From assembly GCA_029641185.1 (NCBI GenBank), contig JAPWGK010000011.1, forward strand, positions 62,001 to 126,000: a stretch of DNA of 64,000 bases, given 5' to 3'. The position numbers and the translations under genes were made by a program. Shown one piece after another: positions 36,031 through 48,165 of this stretch (its first letter is position 1; each line of letters starts with the position of its first letter). The notes under the pieces were generated by a model that was not told the origin of the DNA, ran no database searches, and saw only the letters and a program-made list of their open reading frames with translations. The DNA comes from Pseudofabraea citricarpa. Its lineage: Eukaryota > Ascomycota > Leotiomycetes > Helotiales > Dermateaceae.

Positions 36031-39000
36031 TTACTTCCTTCCTCTTGCTAATAATCTCTCCGCCAGTTCACCAATAGCATCGGCCCAAGCGACCTTGCCT
36101 TCCCTTCTAGTTGTATTTACACGGTTTTCCACTCTGTTCAATAAAAATTCTCCCATCTTGGGTTCGTTGAATCGCTCTCCATAAACTACTTTTGCGCTTG
36201 GACGAATCTCAAATTCAAGACTGTCCTTAGCGCTATGGCCTACTAGCTCCATATATATCTCGACCTTTGTAGCCAGTGGAACAATCAGGAGATTCGACTT
36301 CACGAGAATCGAGGTATCTGAGGTTTTGCTGATCTCTGAAGGGCATGTCAAGCTAAGCATGCGGATCTCGTTGAATGTCATATTCTCTTTTCTCCACGCC
36401 TCGCTAACAGTATCAAGGAGAGTCTTTATAGAGGTTTGTGATTGATCAAATCCTCGTACATGGTCGAGAATGCTTGACGTGAAGAACTTAATTTCATCCG
36501 TTTTGGGTCGAGGATTTGGTGTCCGATTTGCTCCAATGTACCATAAATCTATGCGCGAGTTGACTGATTGTGCGGTAGTAGCGGTTTTGGAAAGGAATGC
36601 TGAGGCATCGAAGACGAGTTCGATGTCCTTTTTGTAGGACATTGAGGTAAACGTGCCAGAAACTCCAGTGATGGTCCAACCATATTTCTCTTCTAGCCGA
36701 TCGACTTTCGCTGTTGAAAAATCAGTCAGGGTTCAAATCAATCAACTATAAATCATACCTTTGAGTGTAGCAATCTCGTTCGAAGTCCAACCTCTGCATT
36801 CCTCTCGAATCTTTTCGGCTTCGCGTATCTCATCAATGCATATCTGCTTTCGCTCAGTGCCTGCAGTGATTTCGGCTTCCTTGCCTTGTAATTGTTTCCG
36901 AAGCTCTGCTATCCTTTGTTCTTTCGCTGTGATATCTGCGTCAACCGAGATAAGCCGTTGACGAGCATCGGAAAGTTGTTCGGGATCGCATCTAGCAAGT
37001 TCTTCCGCAGAGGACTGTAGATCAGCCTCCTCAGCCGCAAGTGCTTCGGCTTTTTGGACCAGTGCTGGCAATACCGAATCAAGTAGCGCCTGCTGATGAT
37101 CTAGCACCTGTTCGTCATCCGTCATTTCGCGAGCCATCTTCAAAAGGCCGTCATCCAATACAGTGCGAAGGAGCTTCATTCTCCATTCGTACCACATGGA
37201 CTTGCTTACAAGCCGAGAATTAGTCTTCACATTCTTCAACTGATTGTCCATTATGACCTTGATGTCAGGTGTTGCAGATATATATTCGCGAAATAAAGGC
37301 GGATTGTCTTCATAAGTATCGGACTCGATTATCCTGATAGTCCGTCGGCCTTCCGAAATATAAGATTTTAATTCTTGACATTGCTAGAAAAGTTAGCAGG
37401 GCAAGTCAAATTAGCTAATGATGACTTACATGTTGAAAGAGCTCAAGCATTGTAATGGTAGATGCCCCAGCGGCTACACAATCTTCGAACGACCATCTAG
37501 AATCTTCTGAGGTTTGATCCTTTACGCTATCGCTTTTTGGCGCAATTGTGTGCCTGCGCTTTGTAGTTGTAAGCTCCATGAAGCGAATGCTGGTCAGATT
37601 TAGGAAATCCTGAAGCTGAATACGATCATCTCCAAAGCTTTCTTCGTCAATTTGAGGCTCTTCTACAGGCTCTTTTTCGGTCAATGGAGCTATCTTTTCC
37701 GGACTAGCATTTGCTTCGGCATCTTTGAATCGTCCTTGGCCATGAGGTGTGGTGATGCCTGTGCCTTTGATGGGCGAACTGGGCGTGGTTGGAGTTACCA
37801 GAGTATCAGTAGTGTTCTCAACGCTCTTGCGAGAAGCACGTGTCATCCGGCCGTGGGTGGTTTCTTCCTTGGAAGGGGGCAGAGGCAGTTTGATGTTCTT
37901 GACAGGACTGCCTTGGAAGTTTTTGAGACGCTTGACACCTCCTTCATCTTCTTCATCCTCATCATTTTCATCAAGCTCAACCGGTCGCTTTCCCAGTATA
38001 CCTTTAGCAGCACCAACATGGAGACTCTTGCGGCCCTTCAAGGACTTCTTCTTTGGTGTCATACTCTGGATCAGTTCTTTCAGATTAAGTGTGGTATCTT
38101 TCTCTTCCGGGACAAGATCAGCCTCGCGCTCAAGTATTTTCCTACCATTCTCGCGATCCTCCTCCTGCTGGCGCTCTTTATCAAGCTCCTCTTCCATTTT
38201 TCTGGGGCTGTTGAACCGGACACCTCGAGTGCCTTCATCAAAGCTGCTTGGTTTGAAAGTACGCGCATGCTCTCCAATAGATCCACGTCTATCTAGTATT
38301 GCAGCAACGCGAGGGGACCCAAGACCTTCTCGGTCCAAGCCAACACCTGTTGAAACTCGTCTCTGTGGCGTAAGTACGACGCTTGGAGTTGCTACACCAG
38401 TATTGCCATTGTGTTGAAATAATCTGTTAGGAGTTGATAATTTCTTATTCTGGGACTGTGGGGTTGTAGACACAGCCTTGATCTCGTCCTTGAAAAGTCG
38501 TTTCGGAGAAGAAGTACGCATTACAACATTTTTGGACGGTGGCGTCTTTCCTGGTGTTGTCGGCCGTACTGGCTGAGGTGTAAGCTGTTTGGAAGGAGTT
38601 GTTGGCTTCTTGATCGGGGTTCCCGCAGCTTCTTTAGACTTAGGCGTTGTGGAATTTCGTGCCTCTGCACTGCGGCGTAAACCCTTGCCTCTCAAGACTG
38701 CTAGACTCGGACTACCAGTTTCGGAAGCCATTGCAACAGTGTGAGCTGGTAGAGGAAGTTTTGGTGGTGAAGGTGCCACATCGATTCTAAATGGAGAACT
38801 TCCAAGATCTGTTTCAAGCTCCATCACTTTCTTCGCTTCAAAACGATTCGAAATGCTCGCTTGGGAGGGTAGTATTCCACCAAGAGCGGTCGTCATTTCC
38901 ATTCCTACTGTTGCATCCATCTCGCTTGTGGCCTCGTCAATAGATGGCATGATTCCTCCCATTGCCATTGTCATATCCATGGTCTCGTCTTCAGCTGCAG

Positions 39001-40832
39001 AATCCATGCTTTCTCTGTTTCGCTTTTTCTCCGCATTCTGGTTACTGGATGTCACAGATGGTCTTCGGTTTTTAGACGGGTTCCCTTGTGGCAGTACTCC
39101 TCCAACCACAGTAGTGAACTCCATGGTCATATCCTCATCATTTGATTCATCATCTCGTGTTGGGTGGATTCCTCCTATCGCAGTGGTCAAATCCATAGTC
39201 TCGTCACCAAGAGACGAAGAGCCACCAGACGATCTCCGACGCGTGCTCTGTCGTCGAGTAGATGGTAATGACTTCCGTTTAGAAACAACTTTATTCTGTG
39301 CCGCGCTCGTGATTATTCCACCAAAGGCCCGGGTTACATCCATAGACATTTCATCGTCTTGTTGCTCATTTGGAATAATACCTCCAACAGCATGGGTAAT
39401 ATCCATTGTCATCTCTTCTCCTGATGAGTCTTCGTCGTCGTCGTTGGAGACACCAGCTTTAAAAGCGGGCGAGAATGGGTTCAAATTCTCTTGGTCTTTC
39501 TGGGATTCCAGGTCAGGTGGCGAGCTCTTCTTTCCCCAGGGAGCAAAGGATGCTACAATCTCTTCATTTTCTTCCATCGCTGTATCTCCTTTTTCATCAA
39601 AGTCTATTCCATGTGTACCAGCTTGTCGTGCTGCTGTCCTCAGCGCTTCTTCAAGACGTGCGCTTGAACCTGTACTAGAAGATGATTTGATAGATGCCAT
39701 AGACATGTCGGTTGTGTTTCCACCATCCAAGCTCATAGCTGTTCCATCGTCATCAGAATCGCTATTTGCCTCCGAAACATCATCTTCTACCTCAACATCA
39801 CTACCTTCGCCAGAGCTACCACTATATGGACTTGAAGACAACGCCTCGTCAGGGTTGTTAAAATTCATGGGAGGTATTCCAGAGCTTCGGCGACGCTTCT
39901 TCTGGTGAAGATCACGCTGGTGCGCAGGGGAGGCAGCAACGGTATCTTCTTCTACCTGCTCCGGTGGTGTAGAGGGCGGTTCTGAAGCATCAGAACTTGG
40001 GAAATCTGGGGCCTGAGAACGGGGCGTGCCCAGTTCCCCTCCAGAGGCAGAAGAAGCACGGCGCGTAGAATTTGTAGAGGCTGAAGAGGTTGTGGAATCT
40101 TGGTACTCCACTACCACATCCCAAGTATGAAGTGTTGCTTCTGGCGCAAATGATACACGACGGTTGGCAAGAGATTTTCGTCTAGCCTCTCTGCGTGATT
40201 TGATCTCTTTCTCTTGCTCTGCTCTCTCCTTCTCCTCTCGCTCTCGTGCTGCAGCTTGCTGTTCTTCCTCGGTTCGCAGCGTGACCCTGGTCTCATTGAA
40301 TGCAGCATTTCCATTGATCTGAAAAGGATTATCAAGATTCTCACTACCTGTGACAGTTGTCTCTGTGGGAGCATCCAGGCTGAAGTCTATCAGCAAGTTC
40401 GAATTCGGAGCTGGTGGAGTTGGTGGGATGGACGTTGGCGGGGTCGACTTTTTAGGACTTCGTGCTGAGATGTGCGCCGGAATCTCTCGCAGAGGAGGCA
40501 TCGTCGGCTTGAGGATAGACCGTGGAGGTGGTTGAGGCATGGAAGCCAGCGACTTCATTTTCATTAGCTGGAGTTCTGTTTACCTTGGGTAGGTCGCAGT
40601 ATCTTACCTTGCGCCGGTTACCTGAGGAGTCTGCCAGTGCATCTAGTCCGCCAGGACCTATACTCTTACTCCGGGACTTTCTTCCAGCCTTCTCAGCGGG
40701 AGCACGTTTTCCACTCAATGCGCCCAGGTCTGTGGTCATGTTCTCTTGGTCTGATTGTGGAATGCCTGCAATTGACTTTCGCGACTTGGGTTTGCGTGTC
40801 GCAGGGAGGGTTGATTCGTCTCGTGAGGCCAT
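36031..40832 (-). CDS. spc7: Kinetochore scaffold Spc7/Spc105/KNL1
   Basis: Complement of join(36031..36710, 36759..37383, 37430..40552, 40608..40832), about 1550 aa. KNL1 subunit of the KMN network: recruits checkpoint proteins and PP1 to kinetochores. PP1-docking motifs are visible: RSILKP (SILK-type, about 88) and RRVSFAP (RVSF, about 206). Six MELT-like repeats of form M-[DE]-x-T-x-x-x-G-G lie at about residues 456, 476, 523, 550, 598 and 625; these are Mps1 phosphorylation and Bub3-docking sites. The middle is Ser/Pro/Lys-rich and disordered. The C-terminal Spc7 domain (about 1060-1550) has a coiled coil (long Glu/Gln/Lys heptads, about 1170-1310) and a terminal globular RWD-like region that binds the Mis12 complex. 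The first intron (40553-40607) is required to join RRK to SLASMPQ. Divergent from RPS11. Confidence 0.93.
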
Positions 40833-41091
40833 ATCGATATCCGAGAAAGAGCTAGAAGCTCCAAAGCTCTTATATTAGGTCGCAGTTCGATCCGTCATAA
40901 AAGTGACACAAGTTCGAGATTCGTGATGTTTTTCTGCAACCAGTTGTTGCTGGTCGCATCCCTGTCACGTAAACAATGAAAGAACGCGTCAAGACACCCT
41001 GGCCGCGCTTAGTAAGTTATGCCTAAGTATTCAGGTTTGAAAACCACACAATCCCCTGTTGTCGGCCCACCGAAGATTTCAAGTTCCCTTT

Positions 41092-41097
41092 CACGTG
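41092..41097. promoter_or_regulatory. TCACGTGA E-box in shared Spc7 / RPS11 promoter
   Basis: Eight-base palindrome TCACGTGA, 134 bp upstream of the ribosomal protein start, in a 393-bp divergent promoter. The full RTCACRTGAY-like form is the preferred Cbf1 site. Confidence 0.5.
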
Positions 41098-41225
41098 ACT
41101 GAGAACATCCATTTCAAGTTAGCTTCGCTAAGCGCAGCCCACGAGAAATCAATTTTTGAAATCCTCTATTGCCCATCAGACTCAATCGACAAACTCCACG
41201 ACTTGCGACTCGACACAACGCAATA

Positions 41226-41986
41226 ATGGCCACCGAACTTACCGTACAATCGGAGCGCGCTTTCCAAAAGCAGCCTCACATCTTCCTGAACTCGAAGTCG
41301 AAGGCAAAGTCGAGCAGAGTCGGCAAGGGAGGACGAAGATGGTACAAGGACGTTGGATTGGGATTCCGTACACCAAAGACCGCCATTGAGGGTACCTACA
41401 TCGGTATGTGAACACCAGCACTTGGGAGGATTTCAAGTTGTGGGAATATTCGGCGGAGGGGGATCGAAGCTTGCGCTCAAAAGACTTGGGACTTGTCAGC
41501 ATTCGCAAAGAAATTGGGTCAAAATTTAAGAGAAAGTGAGATGCTAATTTTGTGCCTTCTACAGACAAGAAGTGCCCGTTCACCGGTCTCGTTTCCATCC
41601 GTGGCCGTATCTTGACTGGTACCGTTGTTTCCACCAAGATGCACCGCACCTTGATTATTCGCCGGGAATATCTTCACTTTATCCCAAAGTACGCCCGTTA
41701 TGAGAAGCGACACAAGAACCTCGCCGCACATGTTTCCCCAGCTTTCCGTGTTGAGGATGGTGACCAGGTTACCGTTGGTCAATGCAGACCTTTGAGCAAG
41801 ACTGTATGTGTATACTTTCGTGTCGTGAGGGACGCGGTTTTATTACCGACGAGATTCCTTCACGACAGACAAATTTTACAATTGAGACTTCAAACAAACT
41901 AACTTGTTACCTTTCAGGTCCGATTCAACGTTCTCCGCGTGCTTCCCCGAACCGGTAAGGCTGTCAAGTCTTTCACCAAGTTCTAA
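41226..41986 (+). CDS. RPS11: 40S ribosomal protein uS17 (RPS11)
   Basis: join(41226..41403, 41565..41803, 41918..41986), about 161 aa, the normal length. A component of the small ribosomal subunit that binds 18S rRNA. The eukaryotic N-terminal extension ([30 protein letters not shown]) precedes the S17 core ([54 protein letters not shown]), and the protein ends [10 protein letters not shown]...SFTKF. Introns of 161 and 114 bp are longer than most here, as is common in ribosomal protein genes. Polypyrimidine-rich DNA and a TCACGTGA site lie upstream. Confidence 0.97.
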
Positions 41987-42560
41987 ACGATTTTTCTACG
42001 GGGTTCCTTGATTTGACACGGTTGCATTGGGTTATGGGTTGCAGATCAGAGTGGAAGGTCGTGGTTATATGGAATCGCGACGGCTACGTGGACACAGTGT
42101 GCAAATAGCTGCAGAAAATCTGAAATGCATCAACCATATTTTGTACGCGGTCTTCAGTGAGGCGAGGTGACATATTACTTATACAAGAAAGCGGCGTTGC
42201 GAATTGTACAGTCTTGCGCTTGGTATGGCATAACATGAGGCTAGTTAACCAACTACTCGAAAAGGTGAAAAAAACTCAAGCTCCCAGAGCTTAGAAGCGA
42301 ACCTTTCTGGACCAGCGACAATTTATCCGGCCTTGAGTGTTACTGGGCCACATCAAAATGAGTGCGAAGGTGCCAATGGATTTAGCCTGATAGACTTCGG
42401 TGTGGACAACTATCCAAGTTCGAAGAGTTCTTCCACTACAAGACGCGCTCAGCAAAAGCAAGATCAATTTTTCGTACTCCATTTTTGATTTTCTAATTTC
42501 GGGGGACAATACATAAGAGATGCAGGTTCTAGTTCCAGCTACTGTAGCCACCTTGAAGTT

Positions 42561-43944
42561 ATGGTAAGGCATATGAAGTGGCCCCGAAACATAAGGGCTA
42601 TTGCTGTTCTATGTTGTCTTGTTTTTATCTGTTTGTTACTTTCGTTTCCAAAGGAATCTCCCAGGTCAGACTTTGAATCATTATTTTTGAATGATAAACA
42701 GTGCGAGGCTTCATTTCCAAGTCTAAACCTCGAGATCGACAAGGCTGTCCAGCGAGGCCCTTTTAGATTGGAGAAAGTTCCACATAACGAGGCTAATTCG
42801 CCAACACAAGGACGAATCAAGAATGGCAAAGTGTGTTCTACAGACAGAATTCTTTTAAGTGATGGCTAATGGAATATGTTAGTTATACATTATCTCTGTT
42901 GATCGGCTTGAATCACAAGCCATAGTTCGAGTGAGTAGAACCTTGCCTCTGTGGTTACAAGAGCCTACTTATATAATCTAGTACCGCAATGCCGTCTTGC
43001 AGCAACTCCATCGCGCGATCATCACGTCGCCTACCCCATTGCCAGACACAATCTTCTCTATGAATATAAATGACAGCCCTCGTTCTAATGCATGGTCTTT
43101 TGCACACAAGGAAGATTCAACTGGCCATCGTAATGATTGGCTGATGCCACACTTTAGCTACTGGTCATGGCCACAACCATCAACTGGGCCGCTCGACGAA
43201 GTTCTCACCAAAATCAAAACTATTGAGTCTGAACAAACCTGGTACAATAAAACCGACAAAGCAATATGGCGAGGCACACCTTGGTTCAACCCAGCAGGGA
43301 CTCGGCTCAGACAAAACTTGATAAAGGCAACAAAAGACAAAGAATGGGCAGACGTGCAAAGCTTAAAGTGGAAAGATCCTGAGCATATGGAGAACGGCCT
43401 AGCGATTGAGGACTTTTGCAAGTACCGATTTATAATCTATACCGAAGGTGTCACATATTCGGGCCGCCTTCCTTTCCATCAGGCTTGTGCTTCAGTCATC
43501 ATTACACCGCCACTAGAGTACCTCCAACATACAAGTCACTTGATCAAACCACTCTTCTCTTCAACGCTGAATGGTGAAGCTAGACCAGCGATTAGTCCAA
43601 CCTGGCCACAGGCATATGGCCCCGAAGAAGCCAATGCCGTCTTCGTATCTTTGGACTGGTCCGACCTAGAACAAACCATAATTTATCTACAGAGTAATCC
43701 GACTATTTCCAAGGGGATAGCTCAGAGACAAAGAGATTTGATGGTTAGAAAAGGGTATTTATCTCCAGCTGCGGAGGTTTGCTATTGGCGAGCTCTTATC
43801 AGGGGATGGAATAAGGTGGCTATCACGAATCAGGATCCTATCGAGGAAGGTGGGTGGGGGAAATGGGTCGACCATGGAATTGAAAAAGGAGAGGGGATAC
43901 GGTGGGAGACTTTCAGCTTAACTCAAAAGACGAACTGGAATTAA
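42561..43944 (+). CDS. Family GT90 (CAP10-like) glycosyltransferase, type II membrane
   Basis: join(42561..42830, 42883..42930, 42982..43944), about 426 aa. The N-terminus is a basic cytosolic stub followed by one hydrophobic span (about 12-30), the Golgi type II topology of CAP10 proteins. The CAP10 catalytic region has FSMNINDSPRSNAW, KAIWRGTPWFNPAGTR (donor/acceptor loop) and the conserved YRFIIYTEGVTYSGRL...QACASVIITPP segment. GT90 enzymes include cryptococcal xylosyltransferases; the substrate here is unknown. The protein is short for the fungal family, because the stem between anchor and catalytic domain is brief. The alternative start at 42573 changes little. Splicing joins NGK to LYIIS and AIVR to YRNAV in frame; both introns use standard signals. 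Confidence 0.85.
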
Positions 43945-44558
43945 CTCTTTCTTCTGCTTCTTTGCTACTTGAGAATCAATGCTTGAATTCTGCTAAGCGA
44001 GATGTTCCGCAATTCGCATTGTGATTCCCTTCTCTAAACCTATGCAACACTGAGATAAAAAGTTTTAAACCTAACTAATTTATATGAAAGAAAGCAACTC
44101 GTAATCACACGTATATAATACTAAACTAATATACTAGGCACTAAGTGTACTACGAATTTTAGAATAGATCAAATTCAAAAGTTAGGCGAGATGCCAAGAC
44201 TAATCCTTCAATACAGCTTTACTAAATTTAATTAGTTCTCCAAATTATATTAACATTAAAACAGTGGTATTCTTACTGCCTTATGAAGGTTAAACTTACC
44301 ATGAATATCGGTGAGATTATTTCCAAGGGAATTGAAAAGGGATAAATTTATTTGAAAAGAAACTCGGAAAAGATTGTGGTTTTTCATGCGTGCTCATAAG
44401 TGATCAAATTCTTTACTTATATACTCGATACAAGAATACAACCGTATCATTCCAGGGCATTGACGAAAAGAGCTCGTCTATTCCTATGATTTGATTAAAC
44501 AAAGGGTATAAATGCTCAATTCTTAAATCAGTATACCTCTAGTTCACAATAAGTAAAA
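43945..44558. other. AT-rich convergent spacer
   Basis: About 610 bp between converging genes, visibly richer in A and T than neighbouring DNA. No coding or RNA feature is recognised. Confidence 0.5.
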
Positions 44559-46026
44559 CTATACAGTTGATACTCCTTGTAAACGACATTCAATCACAGT
44601 TTGTGGCCCAATCTTTGACCTCCAGATTTTAACAAGTTGGAGACCTGCAGAGGCAAGCAGCTTTGAGAACTCAGTCTCCGAGCGCTCTTTCCCCCCAATA
44701 ATAAGCATACACAGATCCATCCAATAAACAGTTTTATCTACGCCTTCTGGTTCTGTTGGTACAACCATTTCACCAATTAGAAGTCTCGAGTCGGGTGCCA
44801 TAGCATCAGCGATATTTTTGAGGATCTTTTGTGCTTCTGCATCTTGCCAGTTGTGCATTATGCGGCGGAGGTAATAGATATGTGCATCTACGACTCATTA
44901 GCATGGCGGAAAATGATTGGACAGACTTGTTACTCACTTTTCACCGGCTGGGGATTGAAGAAATCAATGACAATCTTCTCAACACCCGGTAACTGTTCAT
45001 CAGAAACAGCATCCAAGACTGGCTTACGATCTTGTAAAATAACTCTACCAACCTTTCCACCTCCACTCTCATCCATCTCTCTTTTAATCTGTAGAAGACT
45101 TTGTCCTCTTCCACCAGCTACATCAACTATAAAAGCTCGCTCTGGATCACTTTTATCTATAGAATTTACGAGAGATGAGAAGGGGAACATCCCCAATACT
45201 GGAAGGGCTGCTTCTTGAGTAGTCATTGCTTTATTGAATCTCGCAAGGCGATCGGGAAAATCTAGCAGGACCTCATAAAAGCTCTTGCCTTCCTTCTGAT
45301 TTGCCCACGAGTATGGGGATCTTTTTGGGTCCAGAATCGAATTGGCTTCATGACTTGCGACATATTCGGGAATTCTGTTTGCAACTGGAGAGATTTCATC
45401 GACACTATTCACAGTTTTAGATCATGTTTTGACCCCATGTAGATCGCCTCAATATTCACTTACCATAGCTCATAAAAGTCAACTTCGGAACCCTCAAGAT
45501 AAGCCAATGAGAACTTGGTGTGCTTGTAAGCATTTTCTCCAGCCGACTGCAGAATCCCAGTAGCAGTAAGAATCCTTAACAACCTAACTATATCCAAATA
45601 TCTTAGAGTTAGTGGTTTCTCGTGACATCTTGATTCTCATTTGTCAATGAAAGTTCCTCGGTTGGAGAGCATACCGAGGACTTCTTCGTTTGCGTTGATG
45701 CTTGCTGCTAATTCCTGTGCCGTAATACTTTCCCCACGTGGGATTTTTGCCAGGGCTCCCATCTGTAGCATCGTCCTCACCGCAGCTGTCTCTGAATACT
45801 ATTATTTGTGAGCACATTGTTTCAGATCTGCATGAGATTGACATTAATTCACATTTGTAAGTTGTCTGAACATTGCCTCAGCAGGCTCATCCAACTGGTA
45901 ATGCAGCGCCTCAACTTTACCAATTAGATCAAGCCGCAGCATGCGATCAGGATTATCGACATCGTTAGACTTTGCCTTCAAAAGCAAGTCCTCGATATCC
46001 GAGATGAGCTTGGGGTCCGGGGCCAT
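44559..46026 (-). CDS. SAM-dependent O-methyltransferase (COMT-type)
   Basis: Complement of join(44559..44887, 44938..45404, 45464..45587, 45675..45789, 45853..46026), about 402 aa, standard for class II O-methyltransferases. An N-terminal winged-helix dimerisation part (residues about 1-140) precedes the Rossmann domain with IVDVAGGRGQSLL (SAM-binding glycine motif), VILQDRKPVL, FFNPQPV and YYLRRIMHNW; the His here is the catalytic base. The usual His-Asp pair reads His-Asn. It methylates a hydroxyl on a small molecule, often in fungal specialised metabolism; the substrate is unknown. The acceptor of the first intron is ambiguous: the frame requires CAGAG|ACA rather than the nearer CAG. Divergent from the LaeA-like methyltransferase gene, about 0.5 kb apart. 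Confidence 0.87.
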
Positions 46027-46507
46027 CGTGACAGTGAATGGGGATTGCTCGGCGATGATTGTTCAGGTTTTAACAGATCGAGAATTGATGTCACATCAAA
46101 ATGGTGTGCTGGCTTCCTTATCTACTTCGAAAAATGGCACCATCTCCTTGGTCTTTGAGACTAGATAATCGCTCTGCACAGGGATTACGGTGCATCGAAA
46201 ACCAAATGGAGGACAACACCCGAGTTCCGACCCAGCGCCCTCTCGTCTAAAAAGTGGTCATGCAGAATGAAGTTACATTTTCCAGATTGCCCCAAAAAGG
46301 AAGGACGTAAGTGACACCACCCTTTATGTTGGAACAATTGAAAATGGTTATTGGGTTTCCAGTTCCATGGTTGATGGTTTTGAACACAATCAAAGTTCTC
46401 CCCGTAGAATCCAACTCTAGAAGATGTGCCGAATTGAAGCTGAGTTGTTTGATGTGAAGTGTGATGCCTAAAACAGCAATGCAAGGCTAATATTAAATAG
46501 GACGAAG

Positions 46508-47922
46508 ATGAAGGGCTGGAAGTGTCATCGTCCGTATTTTCTTCCAAGACTGTATAAACAGAGATTAACAAAAGTGAAAGTTCTGGTAGCTCAGTTGTTT
46601 CAGTAACTTCAAGTATTTTCAGAGGAGTTGATGAATACGGAAGAAGATACGCATCATATGGGAAAGGAGGTTAGTATTGCAACCAGTCCTTGTGTTCTAT
46701 AGGAACTGATGAGGCCCCTGAAGAATATGGGCTCCCTATCGACGAAGAAGAGCTTGATAGAATTGATCTGAAGCATAGACTTTACACTATGTTATTAGAT
46801 GAGAAGCTATTTTTGTCACCAATCGGTACCAATCCGCAGCGGATACTTGATCTTGGAACTGGTAGTGGTAAGATCAACAGCTGTCGTGGTAATGCTGTAT
46901 CTAAGTTTGTTGGGAAAATAGGAATCTGGGCAATAGATACAGCAGATCAGTTCCCCTCTGCGGAAGTTCTTGGCATAGATCTAGCCGCTATTCAACCAGA
47001 GGTAAGGATCTTTGTACTTTTACTCACTTTCATCGTAAACCTGATTCAAATATTCTTGCGTCAAGGGCAGTCCCAGGAGAATTTTCTGCCGTATTGATTG
47101 CATGCCAAGATATCTGCTAACAATGATTAGTGGTCCGTCATAGCTCTTTCGGAAGACCGATATTTGCTGATTATTGAAGGGTACCGCCAAATTTGAAATT
47201 TGAAATTGATGATGTCGAGGAGCGGTGGACATTCAAGGACAGATTTGACTTTATCCATGCTCGAGATTTTCTTTTCTCAATTCGAGACTGGAAAACGTTG
47301 GTTGAACAAAGTTTCCTGTAAGCAACACCTTATCTACCTAGTATCTATAGCCTGGATATGAAGATAACTAAGTGGAACTTAACAGTTATACTAAACCCAA
47401 TGGTTATCTTGAATTACAATGCCTCCTTCCGGAACCTCATTGCGATGATGATAGCACACCAGAGGATAATGGTATTATAGAGTTCAGCAACAAGATCTGC
47501 GATGCATCAGAAATATGCGGGTGGTCACTTCGTGAACCGAATAATTATAAAAAATATCTTGAAGAAGCTGGGTTTGAGGATGTTGTTGAGGTTAGATACA
47601 AAATACCTACAGCACCTTGGGCGAGAGACAAACGGATGAAACTAATTGGTGCATTCGAGACGCAAAGTTTGCTGCAAGGGGCTTCCGCGTTTTCATTGAG
47701 AACGTTTTCCAAGGCCTACGGATGGAGCCAAGAAGAAACAGAAGTATACCTTATGAAAATGAGGAGGGATTGTCGAAACTTGAAGTTTCATACATATTAT
47801 GAATTGTTAGTACAAGTAACTCCTTTCACTTTCAATGGGTTGCAACGGTAATTGATCAAAACTATAGTGTTGTAGTTTACGGACGTAAACCTTTAGATAG
47901 TACGTTAGCAACCGCAAGTTGA
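46508..47922 (+). CDS. LaeA-like SAM-dependent methyltransferase, 5' end unresolved
   Basis: Supported exons: (?)..46670, 46703..46867, 46922..47001, 47131..47132, 47180..47317, 47386..47805, 47868..47922; about 300 aa are clear. Motifs typical of fungal LaeA-like methyltransferases: EYGRRYASYG near the N-terminus, GTNPQRILDLGTGSGIWAID (SAM site), GIDLAAIQPEWVPPNLKFEIDD, DFIHAR, YTKPNGYLELQ, YKKYLEEAGFEDV, PWARDKRMK and the end YGRKPLDS. The Trp in PEWVPP needs a 2-nt exon at 47131-47132. The 5' end is uncertain: one possible start is 46508 joined at 46624, but a Ser-rich stretch at about 46577-46624 also looks coding in the same frame without an ATG. LaeA proteins influence specialised-metabolism genes; this paralogue's role is unknown. 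Confidence 0.78.
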
Positions 47923-47926
47923 GAGC

Positions 47927-48165
47927 ATTTTAAGGATAACTATGCCATGGAAGAGATACCTTGCAATATCGGGAAATATGGCAATGCCAAGAAAAAGACC
48001 TATGTGGAAGCTTTTTAAATCTAGAGTACCAAATTGGTTACATAGGTACCCATCTGCTGAAGCTCGTTCAATTCTGGCGAAAGCCGGCTTCGTACTCAGA
48101 TCCGACGTAGCTCAAATAAAATTCTCATTTCAAGAGGCAACTGACTGGTTAGTGCCTTTAGCTTT
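47927..48165 (+). pseudogene. Frameshifted relic of a methyltransferase C-terminus
   Basis: Two overlapping frames together resemble the C-terminal part of fungal SAM-dependent methyltransferases. First frame: DNYAMEEIP, NIGKYGNAKKKTYVEAF, then a stop near 48020. Second frame, shifted by one base: FKSRVPNWLHRYPSAEARSILAKAGFVLRSD, then VAQIKFSFQEATDW. The switch falls in a T-run at 48015-48020, as from a one-base insertion. No SAM-binding region is found immediately upstream, where the LaeA-like gene ends, so this is a truncated remnant. It is not the tail of that gene, which has its own stop at 47922. Homology is judged by eye and needs a search. Confidence 0.5.

Noticed and set aside
38853..39908. 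351-codon plus-strand frame opposite Spc7
   Set aside because: Antisense of acidic Ser-rich repeats; Ser/Val/Ile-rich with no domain. Spc7 motifs on the other strand are decisive.
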